From JBCBWG01 sp039186015 (lineage in GTDB: Bacteria > Pseudomonadota > Alphaproteobacteria > Rhizobiales > Hyphomicrobiaceae): a DNA stretch of 31,823 nucleotides. Positions 1 to 8,120 of this stretch are shown piece by piece. The notes beneath the pieces were generated by a model. That model was not told the DNA's origin and searched no databases. It saw only the letters and a program-made list of their open reading frames with translations. The stretch covers positions 1-31,823 of the forward strand of contig JBCDAH010000050.1 in assembly GCA_039186015.1 (NCBI GenBank). The letters run 5' to 3'. Position 1 is the stretch's first letter; each line of letters starts with the position of its first letter. Position numbers and translations under genes: made by a program.

Positions 1-56
1 GGCCAGCGCTCGAGCCGCGAGCCTGCGAGCGTGCGAACAGCGCAATTTAAAGACTC
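1..56. repeat. Direct repeat copy 1 (window edge)
   Basis: This 56-bp block recurs almost exactly at 210-264, about 209 bp away. The copies differ by one substitution near base 10 and by a small change (TTTAAA against TCAAA) near the end. It may extend beyond the window start. The block is GC-rich with repeated CGAGC/GCGAG words, is not in a supported gene, and resembles a dispersed intergenic repeat. Confidence 0.75.
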
Positions 57-209
57 TTCGCTAACGGGCTGTTCCGGCCTGCGGCCGGGCCCTGCGCGGG
101 CGCGCCGCAACGCGGCGGGCCGCGGTCGCGGCCTGGGGTGCCAGACGGCTAACCCCGCTTGTTGTTTATCGCTCAAGGCTGTTCCAGCCCGGGATCGTCC
201 TCGCAGGAT

Positions 210-264
210 GGCCAGCGCGCGAGCCGCGAGCCTGCGAGCGTGCGAACAGCGCAATCAAAGACTC
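210..264. repeat. Direct repeat copy 2
   Basis: Second copy of the block at 1-56. It ends 5 bp before the stop codon of the lysozyme gene on the minus strand. A second shared word (GGCTGTTCC followed by GGCC or AGCC) occurs at 67-79 and 177-189 between the copies. The intervening DNA also holds a CGCCGC-AAC-GCGGCG hairpin at 103-117. I see no supported gene in 1-269. Confidence 0.75.
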
Positions 265-269
265 ATGCG

Positions 270-1037
270 TTATGTCGCGGAGGACTCTGACCGGTCACGG
301 TCTTCGCGCTCTCGCTCCGGCGTGGATGATGCGGCAAGCAAATCGGTGAAGATTGCCCAGGACTCCGCCGACATTGAAACACCCAACGTGTCGATGGGGC
401 CTGTCGCCAGTTCACCGATGCCGCGCGCCGGTATCGCATAACGCAGCGATGAGACGGCGAGGTCGTGCGATCGCTCGCGCACCGGTTCGGCTGGTCGAGC
501 CGCTGACGTGATGGATGCAGCCGCAGAAGATGGGTTGGCCGCGACCGCGCTTGCTGATGGCGCATCCGTCGGTTGCGGGCCACTTCCAATCCAAGACACC
601 TCAGCCTCACGACGCGCCGCAAGACCGGCCAGCACTTTGCCGCCGGCACGATTATACAGCACGAATATCTCGCGGACTTTTTCAATATCGCCGCCGCGCA
701 CGGCATCGCCGAGACCGGCATTGATCCACTTCGTGCCGGCATTGAATGTCAGCGAGGTTAAAGCGGCCTTTGTGCCTTCGTCCCACTGCGGGGCAACTCT
801 GTCGACAATCTGGCGGGCTTTCGAGATTTCCGATTGAAACCGCGTTTCGGCTTCATGGCGCGAGATATGTTCACCTGGAAACTTGGCTTTGGTTCCGAAG
901 CCATTGGTATATTGAGCATAATCCCACTTAGCCGTCGGCGTAAACCCCTCAAACCGTTTGATTGAATCGAGGTAGACTGCGTCTAGTCCAGCCACGCGCG
1001 GCTCCCAGAATTCGGCTTGTAACACCATAGGCTGCAT
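270..1037 (-). CDS. GH24 phage-type lysozyme (muramidase)
   Basis: Predicted peptidoglycan muramidase of glycoside hydrolase family 24 (T4/P21 endolysin type). From the ATG at 1037, Glu30 (in KRFEGF), Asp39 and Thr44 (before NGFG) match the E-x8-D-x5-T catalytic triad of GH24 with a loop one residue shorter. The later stretch with LTSLTFNAG is the family's second conserved block. The last ~85 residues after the domain are Ala/Ser/Pro-rich and unrecognised. No signal peptide or signal-anchor is visible, so the route to the periplasm is unclear. The frame stays open to a TTG at 1109 and no start has a good Shine-Dalgarno, so the start is uncertain. It follows fliM on the same strand within about 20-95 bp, as the last gene of the fliF-to-fliM run. 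The flagellar link is inference from position; a phage remnant or general cell-wall enzyme remains possible. Confidence 0.75.
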   Translation of the reverse strand: MQPMVLQAEFWEPRVAGLDAVYLDSIKRFEGFTPTAKWDYAQYTNGFGTKAKFPGEHISRHEAETRFQSEISKARQIVDRVAPQWDEGTKAALTSLTFNAGTKWINAGLGDAVRGGDIEKVREIFVLYNRAGGKVLAGLAARREAEVSWIGSGPQPTDAPSASAVAANPSSAAASITSAARPAEPVRERSHDLAVSSLRYAIPARGIGELATGPIDTLGVSMSAESWAIFTDLLAASSTPEREREDRDRSESSAT

Positions 1038-1130
1038 TGCATATGATGCACGATCGCCTATTTGGCTTGCGTGAGGCCGTCGTTCGGCGTGCAATCCGTT
1101 ACTGAGCAACGGAGAAACTATCCAGAGAGT

Positions 1131-2060
1131 CTATTCTTCGTCTTCGTTTTGAATGATCGGCGAAACGAGATTGACAGTGTAATAGCCATTTGATTGGCCG
1201 AGCTTGCATTTAAAAATCTGCCGTCCGCTGCTATTAAGGTGGACGGCCTCAAGACATCCGGCGTCAAGCTCGATTACGGAACCAATCTGCAGCCTGGCAA
1301 CATCCCCAAGGCTCAGATCAGGGCCATCAACGGTTGCATTCAAATCAACAACAGTTGCCAGCACACGGTTATGGAGACGCGGCGTCCACGTCGGGTCTGC
1401 GACCGCAGAAACGGAGTTGTTGCTCGGCGTGGTCGCCCGCGCTCGCAGAGGTTTCAGGATCTCTTCCGGGATCAAAATGCGCAAGGCACTGTCGACACAC
1501 GGACCAACGTTGATCTGCACGCAAAACAGCCGGGCGCTGCCACTTTCAAACTCCACCTCTTGGAGTACCTGCTCGGTTCGATCAAACTCGAACGCCAGCT
1601 TGCTATGGCCCGCGGCCTGCAGCTGAAGCGTTGACATGATCGCGGTCGCAAAGTTCCGAGAAACATCAAGGGCGAGTTCGCTGATTTCATCCGATTGCGT
1701 CTGCTTGGCACTCACATCTTCAGGCGCAGCGCCGCCAAACACCAATTCGACCAGGAGATCAGGAAGGCCCGGCGGGAGAAGGACAATCGCCGGTGATCCT
1801 GCCGGCTCCGACCCGTAAAAGAAGGCGATCGCCTTGTCCTCAGCGTCAAAACCGGCATGGGGCTCGAAGACGCGCAACGGGCCCAATTCGCTAACCACTT
1901 CAATCGTGCAGAGGTTCAAAAAGACATCGCTGACGGACAACGCAAATTGCTCCAGAAATGCAAGCACTCTGGAGTCTTCCAAAATCGGTGGTTCTGCAGG
2001 CCCGAAGAGCGACACAAGCGCTTCACCCTTCGATCCGGCCTCAGACTTCTCGGAGCTCAC
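1131..2060 (-). CDS. fliM: Flagellar motor switch protein FliM
   Basis: Middle component of the cytoplasmic C ring, linking FliG to FliN and normally receiving CheY-P. The C-terminal ~70 residues form a SpoA/surface-presentation domain (pattern LSLGDVARLQIGSVIEL then GCLEAVHL). The middle region fits the FliM core. GTG at 2060 is chosen because AAGGA lies 7 nt upstream; a GTG at 2066 sits too close to it, and no ATG is available in frame. At about 309 residues it is slightly short for FliM. The usual N-terminal CheY-binding motif (LSQ-x-EIDALL in enterics) is not recognisable; the N-terminus is Ser/Glu/Lys-rich instead. It lies 131 bp downstream of fliG, same strand. Confidence 0.85.
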   Translation of the reverse strand: MSSEKSEAGSKGEALVSLFGPAEPPILEDSRVLAFLEQFALSVSDVFLNLCTIEVVSELGPLRVFEPHAGFDAEDKAIAFFYGSEPAGSPAIVLLPPGLPDLLVELVFGGAAPEDVSAKQTQSDEISELALDVSRNFATAIMSTLQLQAAGHSKLAFEFDRTEQVLQEVEFESGSARLFCVQINVGPCVDSALRILIPEEILKPLRARATTPSNNSVSAVADPTWTPRLHNRVLATVVDLNATVDGPDLSLGDVARLQIGSVIELDAGCLEAVHLNSSGRQIFKCKLGQSNGYYTVNLVSPIIQNEDEE

Positions 2061-2191
2061 GCTCACATCCTTATATGGCCTCGGCCCATATGGCCGGACG
2101 GTCGGCGTCGTCAGGTCACAAGATTATTGCAGATTTTGATGCAGATTCAGGTTGCACAAACGCGACGGGCCTTCACCGCTTACGCTGATCG

Positions 2192-3202
2192 CTAGTCTTC
2201 TGTCGCCTCGAATGTAATCTCCCCCGCCTGAATCATTTCAAGTGCCTTTCGCGCAATCCCCCTCTGCGCTTCCAGCACAGCTTCCGGTGTGACACGCATC
2301 GCAACGTCGAGCTCTTGCTCCATAAGGCGGCGAGAGCGCGCTGAAACAGACGCCAACACAGATTCCTTCAAGTCATCCTCAGCCTGACGCAGTGCAAGGA
2401 TCACCGTTTCCGATGGTATCGGGTCAAATAGACGAACACGATCCTCCTGGGTCAGCTTCGTGATCTGATCGAACCGGAACATGCGCTTTCGAATGCCGCT
2501 GATCTCATCGGGATGAGATTCCTCGATCCCACGCAACACTTCGTCGGCATGCTCGCGATCAAGGTTGTTCAGGACAGCGCTGAGGCGCACGTCAGAATCC
2601 GATGTCTCCGGCTTCTGACTGTTGGCTTGAAGCTTCTCCTTGAGCCGGTTCTCAATCATTCGGATTGCTGCGTCGGACGGCTTACGCAGACTAAGCATCC
2701 GCCGACTCAGTTCGATACGCCGCTCAGATGTCATCAGGTCAAGCGTTGCGGCGGCTCGCTCGGTGTCGAGACGGTCGAGCACGACGGCGGCAGCCTGTGG
2801 GTGCTCATCCGCAAGCATCTCGACGAGTTCGGCCGACGGCATCGCCTCCAGCTTGCCCCAAACGAGCAGACCGGACTCGCCGCGAAGATCAGAGATAATC
2901 TCGACAGCCTGTTCGTCGGGCACGACACCGGCAAGCAGTTGCTCGGCATGCTCTGGTGATCCGATAAGCCCCTTTTCCACGGCCAGTTCGTCGGACAGCT
3001 CGCTGATGACTTCTTCAAGTCGGTCGAGTGAGATCGCTGGCAACTCCGAAGCTGATCGGGCGACCACCCTGATTTCACTTTCATCGAACAAGCGAATGAT
3101 ACGATCCGCGTTCTCCTTGCTCATGGCGAGCAGGAGGGCGGTCACTTTCTCGGCGCCCGTCAAATCGACCTCGGCACCTTGCTCATTTTCTGCGTCTGCC
3201 AT
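2192..3202 (-). CDS. fliG: Flagellar motor switch protein FliG
   Basis: Rotor protein that binds the MS-ring protein FliF through its N-terminal domain and interacts with the stator through its C-terminal domain. At 336 residues it has normal FliG length. The EHPQ signature of the middle domain is at 133-136, and the C-terminal ARM-type repeats end in a typical AGEI-type tail. In the torque helix, positions equivalent to E. coli Asp288/Asp289 read Gln/Glu, and the Arg297 position reads Thr with an Arg two residues earlier (ungapped hand alignment). It lies 225 bp downstream of fliK. That gap contains a weak hairpin (CCCTCA...TGAGGG, 3290-3306) and no recognisable gene, so fliG-fliM may have their own promoter. 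Confidence 0.92.
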   Translation of the reverse strand: MADAENEQGAEVDLTGAEKVTALLLAMSKENADRIIRLFDESEIRVVARSASELPAISLDRLEEVISELSDELAVEKGLIGSPEHAEQLLAGVVPDEQAVEIISDLRGESGLLVWGKLEAMPSAELVEMLADEHPQAAAVVLDRLDTERAAATLDLMTSERRIELSRRMLSLRKPSDAAIRMIENRLKEKLQANSQKPETSDSDVRLSAVLNNLDREHADEVLRGIEESHPDEISGIRKRMFRFDQITKLTQEDRVRLFDPIPSETVILALRQAEDDLKESVLASVSARSRRLMEQELDVAMRVTPEAVLEAQRGIARKALEMIQAGEITFEATED

Positions 3203-3427
3203 GTGCGTGCCTGCTCTGTCTCAATCGTACTGCAGACGCAAACAAGGGCCCGCGGCTCCCGCCATCGTGCCGTCGAGACGCTGATGTTGCCCTCAATTTC
3301 TGAGGGGATTCGGCGGATACGTCAGCCCAATTTGCGGAATAGTTTTGCTCGACCGAGTGCATACGCCGGGCCGTGGCCGATCAGTTACACTCGCAATGCC
3401 GGACAGACCGTCGAAATTGCGCGTTCC

Positions 3428-4861
3428 TCAGAGCGTGCGGGAAACACCGATTAGCGGCTGATGGACGTCCCACTCCTCGCGTTCCGCGCCTTCGTTATCA
3501 GCAGGTGCAGCATGTTCGTGCCCCGTTCCGTCTCGTCTTGGTGTGTTCGTTTGCCCCCCAGCATTGGTCCCAGAGTTTGATCCAGAGTTTGAGCCACTGT
3601 TTGAACCCTGAGCCGGCTCACCCTGGGCAGCTTGCGTCGTCCCGGCAACCCGCTCGCCAAACTCCGAAGCCTGCCGGACGGCGATCCGGTCGATATCGAT
3701 TTCAGCCGAGCCATAGCCGGCAGACTTGAGCAGTTGGGTCAAGAGATTGCGGTCGCGCTCCAGCGCGTGTTGGGCATCCGCTGTCGACGTCAGCACCTGG
3801 ACATGCAGCTCGGCGTCGCGCATCGAGAGCGCGACTTCAACTTGCCCCAGTGACGCCGGCGTGAGTTCAACTCTGATGGTTCTCACAAGCCCCTGACCGG
3901 TCCCCGTCGCAAGGCTGCGATTCAACAGGGCCGACTCGGGTGTTTGCGTGCGCGTCTCTGCCAACACCTGCTCAAGACGCACGGCAACCTGTTTCGCCGG
4001 TGCCGTTGGCGCCGATGGGCCGTTTGTCGGCTCAGTCAACGTCGTACCGGCTTCGGTGCGCGCGTTCGTCATGCGCGGCTCGCCCTCAGCTGCGCTTGTG
4101 TCAACGCGTTGCCGCGGCTGCAAATCCAGCTTCTCGGCTCTGCCGGGCTCTGCGACACCACTTGCCGTCGGCGGAAAGTAGGTCCGCTGGTCCGTAACGG
4201 ACACGCGTGTTGGCGCCGCTGGTTGTCCGTCGGACGATTTCGCGACCGCCTTCGCAGCCGTTGCAGTAACCGGCTCGGACGGGACCGTCGCGCCATCGTC
4301 CCCAACTGATGCAGTAGCGGCAGCAGAGGACTGCGATGCGTTGGCGACGCGTCCGTTCTGCTTCTGCAGGCCGCTTTCGACAGCTGGCGCTGTTTGAGTT
4401 TTGACCGTATCGACAGCCGGTTGCGCGTCGCCTGATGTGCTGTGTACCCGCTTGGCATCGGTCGGATCGCCGGCTTTTGATGCTGACAGTTGATTCCGCG
4501 CGTTTTGCAGGACCTCGGCCATGTTGATGCCAGATACGCTGGTCGGCAGGCCCACTGTAGCGCGATTTGTGGTCACAACATCCAGCGATCCGGTGCTGGC
4601 TTTCGGCTTGGAGTCGCGTTCATTTGGTCCGGTTTGCTCAGGCACGTCCCGAGCGGAAGGCTGGTCCTTTTCGCCGTCCTCCCCAATCAATTCGCGATCG
4701 GCAGAGACTGCTTTTTGGGCATCGATGTCCGCTTCCCCGGCGACGTCGTTGAGTGCCGCCTTGAATTCGGCGCCGGCCTCAACGTCTCCGGCGGTCGCGC
4801 GACCACTCGACTGTTTCGGGGTTGCGACGGTCTCCAGCGGTGTTGGCTTGGTCGGGATCAT
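3428..4861 (-). CDS. fliK: Flagellar hook-length control protein FliK
   Basis: Secreted molecular ruler that ends hook growth and switches the export gate's substrate specificity through FlhB. Most of the 477 residues are a low-complexity Ala/Thr/Gly/Pro-rich ruler region. A conserved Flg_hook domain lies at about 320-395, with the pattern VELTPASLGQVEVALSM followed by LHVQV and LKSAGY. After it comes a Ser/Asn/Gly repeat (four GSNS-like units) and a hydrophilic tail. The gene starts 6 bp after the motC stop. In Sinorhizobium the gene downstream of motB-motC was first named motD and later recognised as fliK, and the order here is the same. Confidence 0.88.
   Translation of the reverse strand: MIPTKPTPLETVATPKQSSGRATAGDVEAGAEFKAALNDVAGEADIDAQKAVSADRELIGEDGEKDQPSARDVPEQTGPNERDSKPKASTGSLDVVTTNRATVGLPTSVSGINMAEVLQNARNQLSASKAGDPTDAKRVHSTSGDAQPAVDTVKTQTAPAVESGLQKQNGRVANASQSSAAATASVGDDGATVPSEPVTATAAKAVAKSSDGQPAAPTRVSVTDQRTYFPPTASGVAEPGRAEKLDLQPRQRVDTSAAEGEPRMTNARTEAGTTLTEPTNGPSAPTAPAKQVAVRLEQVLAETRTQTPESALLNRSLATGTGQGLVRTIRVELTPASLGQVEVALSMRDAELHVQVLTSTADAQHALERDRNLLTQLLKSAGYGSAEIDIDRIAVRQASEFGERVAGTTQAAQGEPAQGSNSGSNSGSNSGTNAGGQTNTPRRDGTGHEHAAPADNEGAEREEWDVHQPLIGVSRTL
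3559..3606. repeat. 12-bp tandem repeat inside fliK
   Basis: Four imperfect 12-bp units lie in tandem; the middle two are nearly identical (CAGAGTTTGATC and CAGAGTTTGAGC). On the coding strand they encode a GSNS-type tetrapeptide repeat just after the Flg_hook domain. Units of 12 bp keep the frame, so copy number could change without breaking FliK. Confidence 0.7.
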
Positions 4862-4867
4862 GTGCGG

Positions 4868-6082
4868 TTAATTCTTGATGAGTGCGTTGGCGTCTGTGAG
4901 AAGCGCATTGGCGCGTCGAACGTAGTCGTCTGTATCTGGCAGTTTTGTTGCGGCTTGGCCGACCTTACCCTTTGAAGGCGCGGGAGCCGCTGCCGTTTCC
5001 AACGGCGGGCTTCGGACCATACTCGCGACGGACAGAGCGGCGTCGACAAGATCGCGATACCGCTTCGGCAGTCGAGACTTCTCCAACCCGAGAAGCGCAC
5101 TCACGCCGTGATCAATGCGGTCTGTAAGAACCAGCGCAGCGCCCTCGAAAACTCTGAGGTGATCTGAGCGGTGACCCAACTCAACCGCGAACCCTGACGC
5201 CGATCTTGCCGCCGCAACCGTCGCAGACACGGCACCGCGGCGGATTGCGCGATCAGCCACAGCAGCATAAAGCCGATACTTCTGTTCTTTCGGCAGAAAC
5301 GACGCGACCTCATTGAGCCAGCGCTTACTTTTCGCACTGCTGGCATAGTCTCGCTCAGCCGCGTACTGGGCAATTGTGGGGATTGTCGTCGGCGCATAGA
5401 TCGATGCGCGGAAACGGCGGAAATAACGCAGAGCGGCTTCTTCGAACTCGGCGTCCTTTCTTCCCTCCAACAGGAAACCGAGCGAGACGCGAAGTGCAGC
5501 CTCCTCAACGAGCGTTCCGATGGACAACAAGCGCGCCTGATCTAGGAGATACAGCGCAGCCGGTATGTCCTTTGGCTCGATCAAGATCGCCTTCACGATC
5601 GCGATCGAGCCACCGAGGCGACCCGGATAATCGTGAGGATTAACTTTCTCCAGCAGCGTGGCGGCCTTTCGTTTCGCACCGGTCGCATAGGCAAGCATGC
5701 CGATGGCAAGCGATGCCTCATCCTCTGGAAACACCCGGTACTTCAGCGCTTCGACCATGGGGCTCGGATTGCCGCCGCTCGCCAGGAATTGAATCAGGCC
5801 AAGGCGATTCCGTCTGTCCTTCCAGACGTCCGGATCAACAGTGATGAGGTGCTTGGCAAGGCGTGCGGTCAGCTCTGCGTTCAGCTTGTGGGCCGATTGA
5901 CTGCCCGATACGATCTGCTCTCGCAGAACCGCGACCGATCGGAACAGCTTGTAAGGCTCCACCGCGCTGAGGTCCCGGGCATTTGAACTGGCGGCCAGCA
6001 TCACAGTGATGCCGGCGAACACGACCGCTCCGACCACGCCGCGGAGTCTCAACCTATCGCGCCAATTGGTGTGCCTCATCAT
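4868..6082 (-). CDS. motC: Periplasmic motility protein MotC
   Basis: Periplasmic stator accessory protein known from Sinorhizobium, where MotC interacts with the periplasmic part of MotB and is needed for torque. The translation opens with a basic stretch and a hydrophobic segment (about residues 14-32, VVGAVVFAGITVMLAASS), consistent with an export signal. A mostly alpha-helical body of about 320 residues and an Ala/Pro/Lys-rich linker near the C-terminus follow. The ATG overlaps the motB stop by 4 bp (ATGA), which fixes the start and implies translational coupling. fliK follows 6 bp later. The assignment rests on recalled family resemblance plus the motB-motC-fliK order; no short catalytic motif exists to confirm it. 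Confidence 0.85.
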   Translation of the reverse strand: MMRHTNWRDRLRLRGVVGAVVFAGITVMLAASSNARDLSAVEPYKLFRSVAVLREQIVSGSQSAHKLNAELTARLAKHLITVDPDVWKDRRNRLGLIQFLASGGNPSPMVEALKYRVFPEDEASLAIGMLAYATGAKRKAATLLEKVNPHDYPGRLGGSIAIVKAILIEPKDIPAALYLLDQARLLSIGTLVEEAALRVSLGFLLEGRKDAEFEEAALRYFRRFRASIYAPTTIPTIAQYAAERDYASSAKSKRWLNEVASFLPKEQKYRLYAAVADRAIRRGAVSATVAAARSASGFAVELGHRSDHLRVFEGAALVLTDRIDHGVSALLGLEKSRLPKRYRDLVDAALSVASMVRSPPLETAAAPAPSKGKVGQAATKLPDTDDYVRRANALLTDANALIKN

Positions 6083-7449
6083 GACTTTTGCAACATAATC
6101 TCAATGCGTCGGTTGCCAGCTGCCTGAGGGTCGTTGGGAACACTCGGCCGACGGTCGGCGTGCGCCTCAATCCGCTCGAACCGATCCAGACTGACGCCAA
6201 ACCCCCGCAATGCACGATAGGCGGCTTCGGCGCGCGCCATAGATAAGCGCCAGTTGTCAAAGTCGCCTCCGCGGTAGGGACGAGAGTCCGTGTGTCCGCG
6301 CAGGATGACCCGCTCTTTCCGCTTGGTGATGACCGGTGAAAGTTTACGCAGCAGCTCGACGAGCTGAGGGTTTGGGTTCGAGTTGCCGATTGAGAACATT
6401 TCAAATGTTGCCGTGTCTGCAAGGCGTATGACAATGGTCTTGTTCTCGGTGCCAACCTGGATCTTGGGCCCGGCACCTGCAGATTTTCCAAGGGCTTTTT
6501 TGATTTCGGCCGACAGTGCCTTCGCTGCGCGCACCAGTGCCCGTTGTTCCGCGATCTCTTTGGCCTTGGCTGCCTTCTTTTCGCGAGCGACTTGTGCGGG
6601 CGTTTTCGCTTCTACTGCTTTCGCGTTTTCGGCTGTGGATGCTTTCGGCACCGCAGTTGTTGTTCCTGCATTTGGCGGGGCAGTCCCAGATTTCGACGCG
6701 GTTGTTTTGTTGTCTTTATCTGTTTTTGATTTGCCGGCGACGTCAGGGCGCGTCGGAGCCGCATATGGTCCTTTTCCGGGCGATTTGGGTGGACTGACCA
6801 ATTGTCCGTATTTGCGCGCGGCAACGCCTTCGTCGTCCTTACGGTTCTTTGCGTCTGCGCTTGGCCCAGTCGGAACACCCGGGATACCGCTTTCCGAGGG
6901 AGCAATGTCCAGCGGTGACACCGGATTGAACGGGTCAACGTAGGCGCGGCCGCTGATCGCCGCCGTCGTGTTTTCCGTATACTTGTCACGGCTGCGCGAT
7001 TTCGAGCCGGCCGGCCCCTCATCCGCACCCAACAGCTGAGCGATCTTGTAGGGGTCGCTGATAAGATTACTATCCTTCTGAATATCGTGTTTTCGCCGCG
7101 CGGTACCGTCCGGATTATTTCTGTTCGACGTCGATGTTTCTTGAGGCTTTTTCTTCGTGACGTGCTTATCACCTTCCGACTTGAGCACTTTAGGTTCGAC
7201 GCTGTCTATTCCACGTGCACGGGCGGAGCTATCCGTCAACTGCATCGGATTGAAGTAAGCCGCAACGCTTGCCTTCATTTCCGTGTTCGAAGCGTTCACA
7301 AGCCACATCACAAGAAAGAAGGCCATCATGGCCGTCATAAAGTCGGCATACGCGATCTTCCAGACGCCACCATGGTGCCCTTCGTCGCCGCCCCTTTTAC
7401 GACGAACAATGACAATTTCAGGGGCTGGAGCGTCAGGGGGCTGGCTCAT
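6079..7449 (-). CDS. motB: Flagellar motor stator protein MotB
   Basis: Peptidoglycan-anchored stator subunit that forms the proton channel with MotA. From the ATG at 7449 there is a basic cytoplasmic N-terminus, then one membrane segment at about 34-51 (YADFMTAMMAFFLVMWL) carrying the proton-binding Asp36. A very long Lys/Ala/Thr/Pro-rich linker (about residues 70-300) leads to a C-terminal OmpA/MotB peptidoglycan-binding domain (GHTDSRPY, then NWRLSMARAEAAYRAL and GNRRIEI). The frame is open 33 bp further upstream, but the ATG at 7449 overlaps the fliH TGA as ATGA, which fits translational coupling. At 456 residues it is much longer than enteric MotB. The extra length is in the linker, as in rhizobial MotB proteins that work with MotC. 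Confidence 0.95.
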   Translation of the reverse strand: MSQPPDAPAPEIVIVRRKRGGDEGHHGGVWKIAYADFMTAMMAFFLVMWLVNASNTEMKASVAAYFNPMQLTDSSARARGIDSVEPKVLKSEGDKHVTKKKPQETSTSNRNNPDGTARRKHDIQKDSNLISDPYKIAQLLGADEGPAGSKSRSRDKYTENTTAAISGRAYVDPFNPVSPLDIAPSESGIPGVPTGPSADAKNRKDDEGVAARKYGQLVSPPKSPGKGPYAAPTRPDVAGKSKTDKDNKTTASKSGTAPPNAGTTTAVPKASTAENAKAVEAKTPAQVAREKKAAKAKEIAEQRALVRAAKALSAEIKKALGKSAGAGPKIQVGTENKTIVIRLADTATFEMFSIGNSNPNPQLVELLRKLSPVITKRKERVILRGHTDSRPYRGGDFDNWRLSMARAEAAYRALRGFGVSLDRFERIEAHADRRPSVPNDPQAAGNRRIEIMLQKS

Positions 7450-8120
7450 TGGCTTATTGCACTCTCGATGTCGGCGATCCAATCGCCGAGTGTCGTTTCG
7501 ACAACCGTGTCATTCACGGAGACTCGAACGTCGAATGTACCACCCGGTACGATTTTGATTTGGGATATCCACTCGCTTCCTTCTCCACCGCTCAATTCGG
7601 CGACGTAGATTTGAAATAGATCCAACAGGTCACCCGGTCCGCTGACCGTTATCGAAATGCCGGAGCGTGGGTCCAGAATTCCGGAAATCTTCTCGGCGAG
7701 TTGCGCGATTGACTTTCGCGTTGCGCAGTCGACCAGGATCGGCTTCAGCACACGGGCCGTGCTGGCGGAGATCCCGCAATGGGCCTGCTCCATGGATCTA
7801 CGGACCTCGGCCACGACCTCGTCCAGCGCCTCCCGGGACAATGTCGACCTGATCTCGGCCACGCGGTCGTCAACGAGTTCCTCGTAGCGCCCTTCCATCT
7901 CCTTGACGCCCTCGAGCCGGCCGTCATCGAAGCCACGATTATAGGCATCACGTAACTGCTCAGGCAGCGAGCGCAGTCTTTCGACCTTGCTTTCCGCGAT
8001 CGGCACATGTTGTGGCGGTGCTTCGACTGTCGGCTGCGAAACGACGGGTTGGGGTTGCGGTTCCTCCGCAGCAACGGGAGCTGCGTACTCCTCGAGAAAG
8101 TGGTGGAGTGGCTGTGGCAT
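7446..8120 (-). CDS. fliH: Flagellar assembly protein FliH (export ATPase regulator)
   Basis: Cytoplasmic stator-like partner of the export ATPase FliI, docking it to the export gate and C ring. The Pro/Gln-rich N-terminus is followed by AYNRGFDDGRLEG, matching the G-x3-G-rich helix typical of FliH, then a Glu/Arg-rich coiled region (about 70-120). A C-terminal domain ends in a strand pattern VRVSVNDTVVETTLGDWI common in this family. The ATG at 8120 shares one base with the fliF TAA, so it is preferred over an upstream in-frame start at 8147 inside fliF. Alphaproteobacterial FliH is divergent, so position between fliF and motB is part of the evidence. Confidence 0.78.
   Translation of the reverse strand: MPQPLHHFLEEYAAPVAAEEPQPQPVVSQPTVEAPPQHVPIAESKVERLRSLPEQLRDAYNRGFDDGRLEGVKEMEGRYEELVDDRVAEIRSTLSREALDEVVAEVRRSMEQAHCGISASTARVLKPILVDCATRKSIAQLAEKISGILDPRSGISITVSGPGDLLDLFQIYVAELSGGEGSEWISQIKIVPGGTFDVRVSVNDTVVETTLGDWIADIESAISQ

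Noticed and set aside
31..441. Plus-strand frame across the repeats and the lysozyme 3' end
   Set aside because: Covers the repeats, is Arg-rich and is antisense to the lysozyme frame; treated as a shadow.
3290..3306. Hairpin CCCTCA-loop-TGAGGG between fliK and fliG
   Set aside because: Short stem without a U-tract on either strand, so not enough for a terminator call.
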